NCBI GenBank assembly: GCA_965651265.1
Contig: CBFGRV010000088.1
Location: forward strand, 1 to 10,957
Source of the DNA: CBFGRV01 sp965651265
GTDB taxonomy: Bacteria; Bacteroidota; Rhodothermia; Rhodothermales; VXPQ01
Direction of reading: 5' to 3'
Length of the DNA: 10,957 nucleotides
Below are positions 9,125 to 10,957 of this stretch, piece by piece (the first letter of the stretch is position 1; each line of letters starts with the position of its first letter). The translations under genes and the position numbers were made by a program. The notes beneath the pieces are model-generated. The model searched no databases, had not been told where the DNA came from, and was given only the letters and a program-made list of their open reading frames with translations.

Positions 9125-9161
9125 GTAGCTGAACGTTCATCGCGCAACCAGCGCTATCGAA
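9106..9161 (+). promoter_or_regulatory. Nested inverted repeat in front of valS
   Basis: TTCGATAGCGC (9106-9116) is the exact reverse complement of GCGCTATCGAA (9151-9161). In the 34-base interior lies a second perfect palindrome, TGAACGTTCA (9130-9139), whose centre is within about one base of the outer centre. The left arm is inside the end of the methyltransferase gene, its stop is in the interior, and the right arm ends 13 bases before the valS ATG. It may be a structured leader RNA, an attenuator or terminator, or a double operator for a dimeric regulator. No T-box landmark could be recognised. The symmetry is directly visible; the role is inferred. Confidence 0.5.
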
Positions 9162-9174
9162 TCTACTGACCTAC

Positions 9175-10957
9175 ATGTCGACCAACGAGATTCTCGCCAA
9201 ACAGGAGCGTAGCACCGCCTACGATCCAAGCGCAATAGAGAGCAAATGGTATCGGTATTGGGAGGAGAACGATCTCTTCCGCACCGAGATACGTCCGGAT
9301 AAGAAACCGCATACCATCCTCATGCCGCCACCGAATGTCACCGGTGCGCTACACATGGGACATGCGCTCCAGGACACCATCCAGGATGCCATCACGCGCA
9401 TCCGACGAATGCAGGGTTACGAGGCGCTATGGATACCGGGGCTCGACCATGCAGGGATCGCGACGCAGAACGTCGTCGAACGGCATCTGCGCGAACAGGA
9501 CGGGCTGACGCGGCATGATCTCGGTCGCGAGAAATTCGTCGAGCAAGTGTGGGCATGGAAGGAGCAGTATGGCGGCAAAATCCTCGAGCAGAAGCGCCGG
9601 TTGGGAGATTCCTGTGATTGGCATCGTGAACGGTTTACGATGGACGAGGGCTTCACTCGTGCCGTGCAGGAGGTGTTCGTACGCCTCTATGAAGAAGGGC
9701 TTATCTACCGCGGGGACTATCTCGTCAACTGGGATCCCGAGAACCGTACCGCGCTCTCTGACGAGGAGGTCGATAATGTGGATCACGACGGGCACCTGTG
9801 GCACATCCGATATCCGCTGGCGGATGGGAGTGGATCCATCACGATAGCCACCACACGTCCAGAGACGATCCTTGGGGATACGGCGGTTGCCGTGAACCCA
9901 GCGGATGGGCGGTATGCCGGACTTGTCGGAAAGAAGGCGATCCTTCCGCTGCTCGACCGCGAGATTCCCATCATCGCGGACGACTACGTCAAGACGGATT
10001 TCGGCGCCGGCGCCCTGAAGGTGACCCCCGCCCACGACCGAAACGACTTCGAGATCGGCAAGAAGCACGGTCTCGAGTCCATCAACATTATGAACCCCGA
10101 CGGCACCATCAACGAAAACGGGGGGCCGTATGCCGGTTTGGACCGATTCGATGCCCGCGATCGTATCGTGACGGACCTGAAAGCTAAAGGGCTGTTGGTG
10201 GAGGTGGAGCCATACCGGCACACCGTACCCATTTCCAGCCGGTCGAATGCCGTCATCGAGCCGCTGATCTCGCGCCAGTGGTTCGTTCGGATGAAGCCGC
10301 TGGCTGAGCCCGCCATCGAGGCCGTTCGAAAGGGCGATATCAAGTTTCATCCGGAGAGATGGGCCAACGAGTACTTCCGCTGGATGGAGAACATCCGGGA
10401 CTGGACCATCTCGCGGCAGCTCTGGTGGGGCCATCGAATCCCCGTCTGGTACTACCCGGACGAGCATGGCAGGCCGGATGAGCATCGAGATTTCGTCGTG
10501 GCCGTGGATCAGCCCGAGCCCGGCATGATCCAGGATGAGGACGTTCTGGACACCTGGTTCTCGTCGTGGCTCTGGCCGTTCGCCACACTAGGATGGCCCC
10601 AGAAGACGAAGGAGCTCGCCTACTTTTATCCGACACAGGTGCTCGTCTCGGGCTACGACATCCTCTTCTTCTGGATTGCGCGGATGATCATGGCCGGCTA
10701 TCACTTCATGGGGGAGAAGCCGTACAGCGACGTGTTCATCACCGGGATGATCAAGGACAAGTATGGACGGTGGATGAGCAAGAGCCTGGGCAACGGAATC
10801 GATCCGCTCGATATGATCGAGCAGTACGGCGCCGATGCCGTGCGATTCTCCCTTACCATCCTGTGTGCTCAGGGGCAGGACATCAAGCTCGACCCCACCA
10901 AGTTCGAGATGGGGCGCAACTTCGCGAACAAGATCTGGAACGCGTTCAACGTGTTCG
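9175..10957 (+). CDS. valS: Valyl-tRNA synthetase (3' end missing)
   Basis: Charges tRNA-Val with valine using ATP in the cytoplasm and clears mischarged threonine with its editing domain. The first 594 codons are present; typical bacterial ValRS has about 870-950 residues, so the anticodon-binding part and C-terminal coiled coil are cut off. Visible signatures: an SKWYRYWEE N-terminal block, the class I HIGH motif as HMGH (60-63, codon 9352) after PPPNVTGAL, GLDHAGIATQ, the CP1 editing motifs TTRPET (226-231) and GAGALKVTPAHDRNDFEIG, then ISRQLWWGHRIP, LDTWFSSWLWPF and SGYDILFFWIARM. The KMSKS motif reads WMSKS (533-537, 10771-10785), with Trp for the first Lys; the second Lys (536) is kept, followed by LGNGIDP, typical of ValRS. 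The ATG at 9175 is the first ATG after the in-frame stop at 9130, and its N-terminus fits the family. No Shine-Dalgarno is visible, and a nested inverted repeat lies just upstream. Confidence 0.96.
   Translation, partial: MSTNEILAKQERSTAYDPSAIESKWYRYWEENDLFRTEIRPDKKPHTILMPPPNVTGALHMGHALQDTIQDAITRIRRMQGYEALWIPGLDHAGIATQNVVERHLREQDGLTRHDLGREKFVEQVWAWKEQYGGKILEQKRRLGDSCDWHRERFTMDEGFTRAVQEVFVRLYEEGLIYRGDYLVNWDPENRTALSDEEVDNVDHDGHLWHIRYPLADGSGSITIATTRPETILGDTAVAVNPADGRYAGLVGKKAILPLLDREIPIIADDYVKTDFGAGALKVTPAHDRNDFEIGKKHGLESINIMNPDGTINENGGPYAGLDRFDARDRIVTDLKAKGLLVEVEPYRHTVPISSRSNAVIEPLISRQWFVRMKPLAEPAIEAVRKGDIKFHPERWANEYFRWMENIRDWTISRQLWWGHRIPVWYYPDEHGRPDEHRDFVVAVDQPEPGMIQDEDVLDTWFSSWLWPFATLGWPQKTKELAYFYPTQVLVSGYDILFFWIARMIMAGYHFMGEKPYSDVFITGMIKDKYGRWMSKSLGNGIDPLDMIEQYGADAVRFSLTILCAQGQDIKLDPTKFEMGRNFANKIWNAFNVF

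Noticed and set aside
9427..10485. Long open frame (352 codons) on the - strand opposite valS
   Set aside because: It lies fully within valS, whose + frame has all the ValRS motifs; the antisense product has no recognisable domain.

Overview
The window carries seven protein genes, all on the + strand, tightly packed, with no RNA gene, CRISPR array, insertion sequence or phage gene visible. Base composition is moderately GC-rich by eye. The first gene is a sensor kinase of the two-component-regulator-propeller/Y_Y_Y type, and most start codons lack a Shine-Dalgarno sequence. Both fit the Bacteroidota/Rhodothermota neighbourhood; Acidobacteriota or a related phylum cannot be excluded. This placement is inferred from style, not from any search.

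Layout: (1) 1-1862, the 3' part of a membrane sensor histidine kinase whose 5' end lies outside the window; (2) 1897-2688, a PlsC-type phospholipid acyltransferase; (3) 2721-4331, a membrane-anchored HtrA/DegP-like serine protease with two PDZ domains; (4) 4334-5530, chorismate synthase (aroC), starting 2 bases after the protease stop; (5) 5759-6226, a stand-alone Rcp1-like response regulator; (6) 6219-8165, a hybrid histidine kinase with receivers at both ends and a PAS domain, overlapping the response regulator by 8 bases; (7) 8219-9124, a class I SAM-dependent methyltransferase with a hydrophobic C-terminal segment; (8, the seventh complete-or-3'-cut gene after the partial kinase) 9175-10957, valyl-tRNA synthetase (valS), cut by the window end. 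Counting the cut kinase there are eight coding regions, six complete.

Two junctions are tight and look co-translated: protease/aroC (2-base gap) and response regulator/hybrid kinase (8-base overlap). The other junctions each carry an inverted repeat. The strongest is a 12-bp perfect stem spanning the first kinase's stop codon; an 8-bp stem ends on the acyltransferase stop codon, and the junction before valS holds an 11-bp inverted repeat wrapped around a 10-bp palindrome. None has a clear U-tract.

Functionally, the first three genes all act at the membrane or envelope (sensing, phospholipid synthesis, protein quality control). The response-regulator/hybrid-kinase pair is a self-contained phosphorelay. 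aroC and valS are housekeeping genes. I found no convincing undescribed defence, mobile or biosynthetic system. The points most worth a second look are the junction hairpins, the nested palindrome before valS, and the Trp in place of the first Lys of the KMSKS motif in ValRS.
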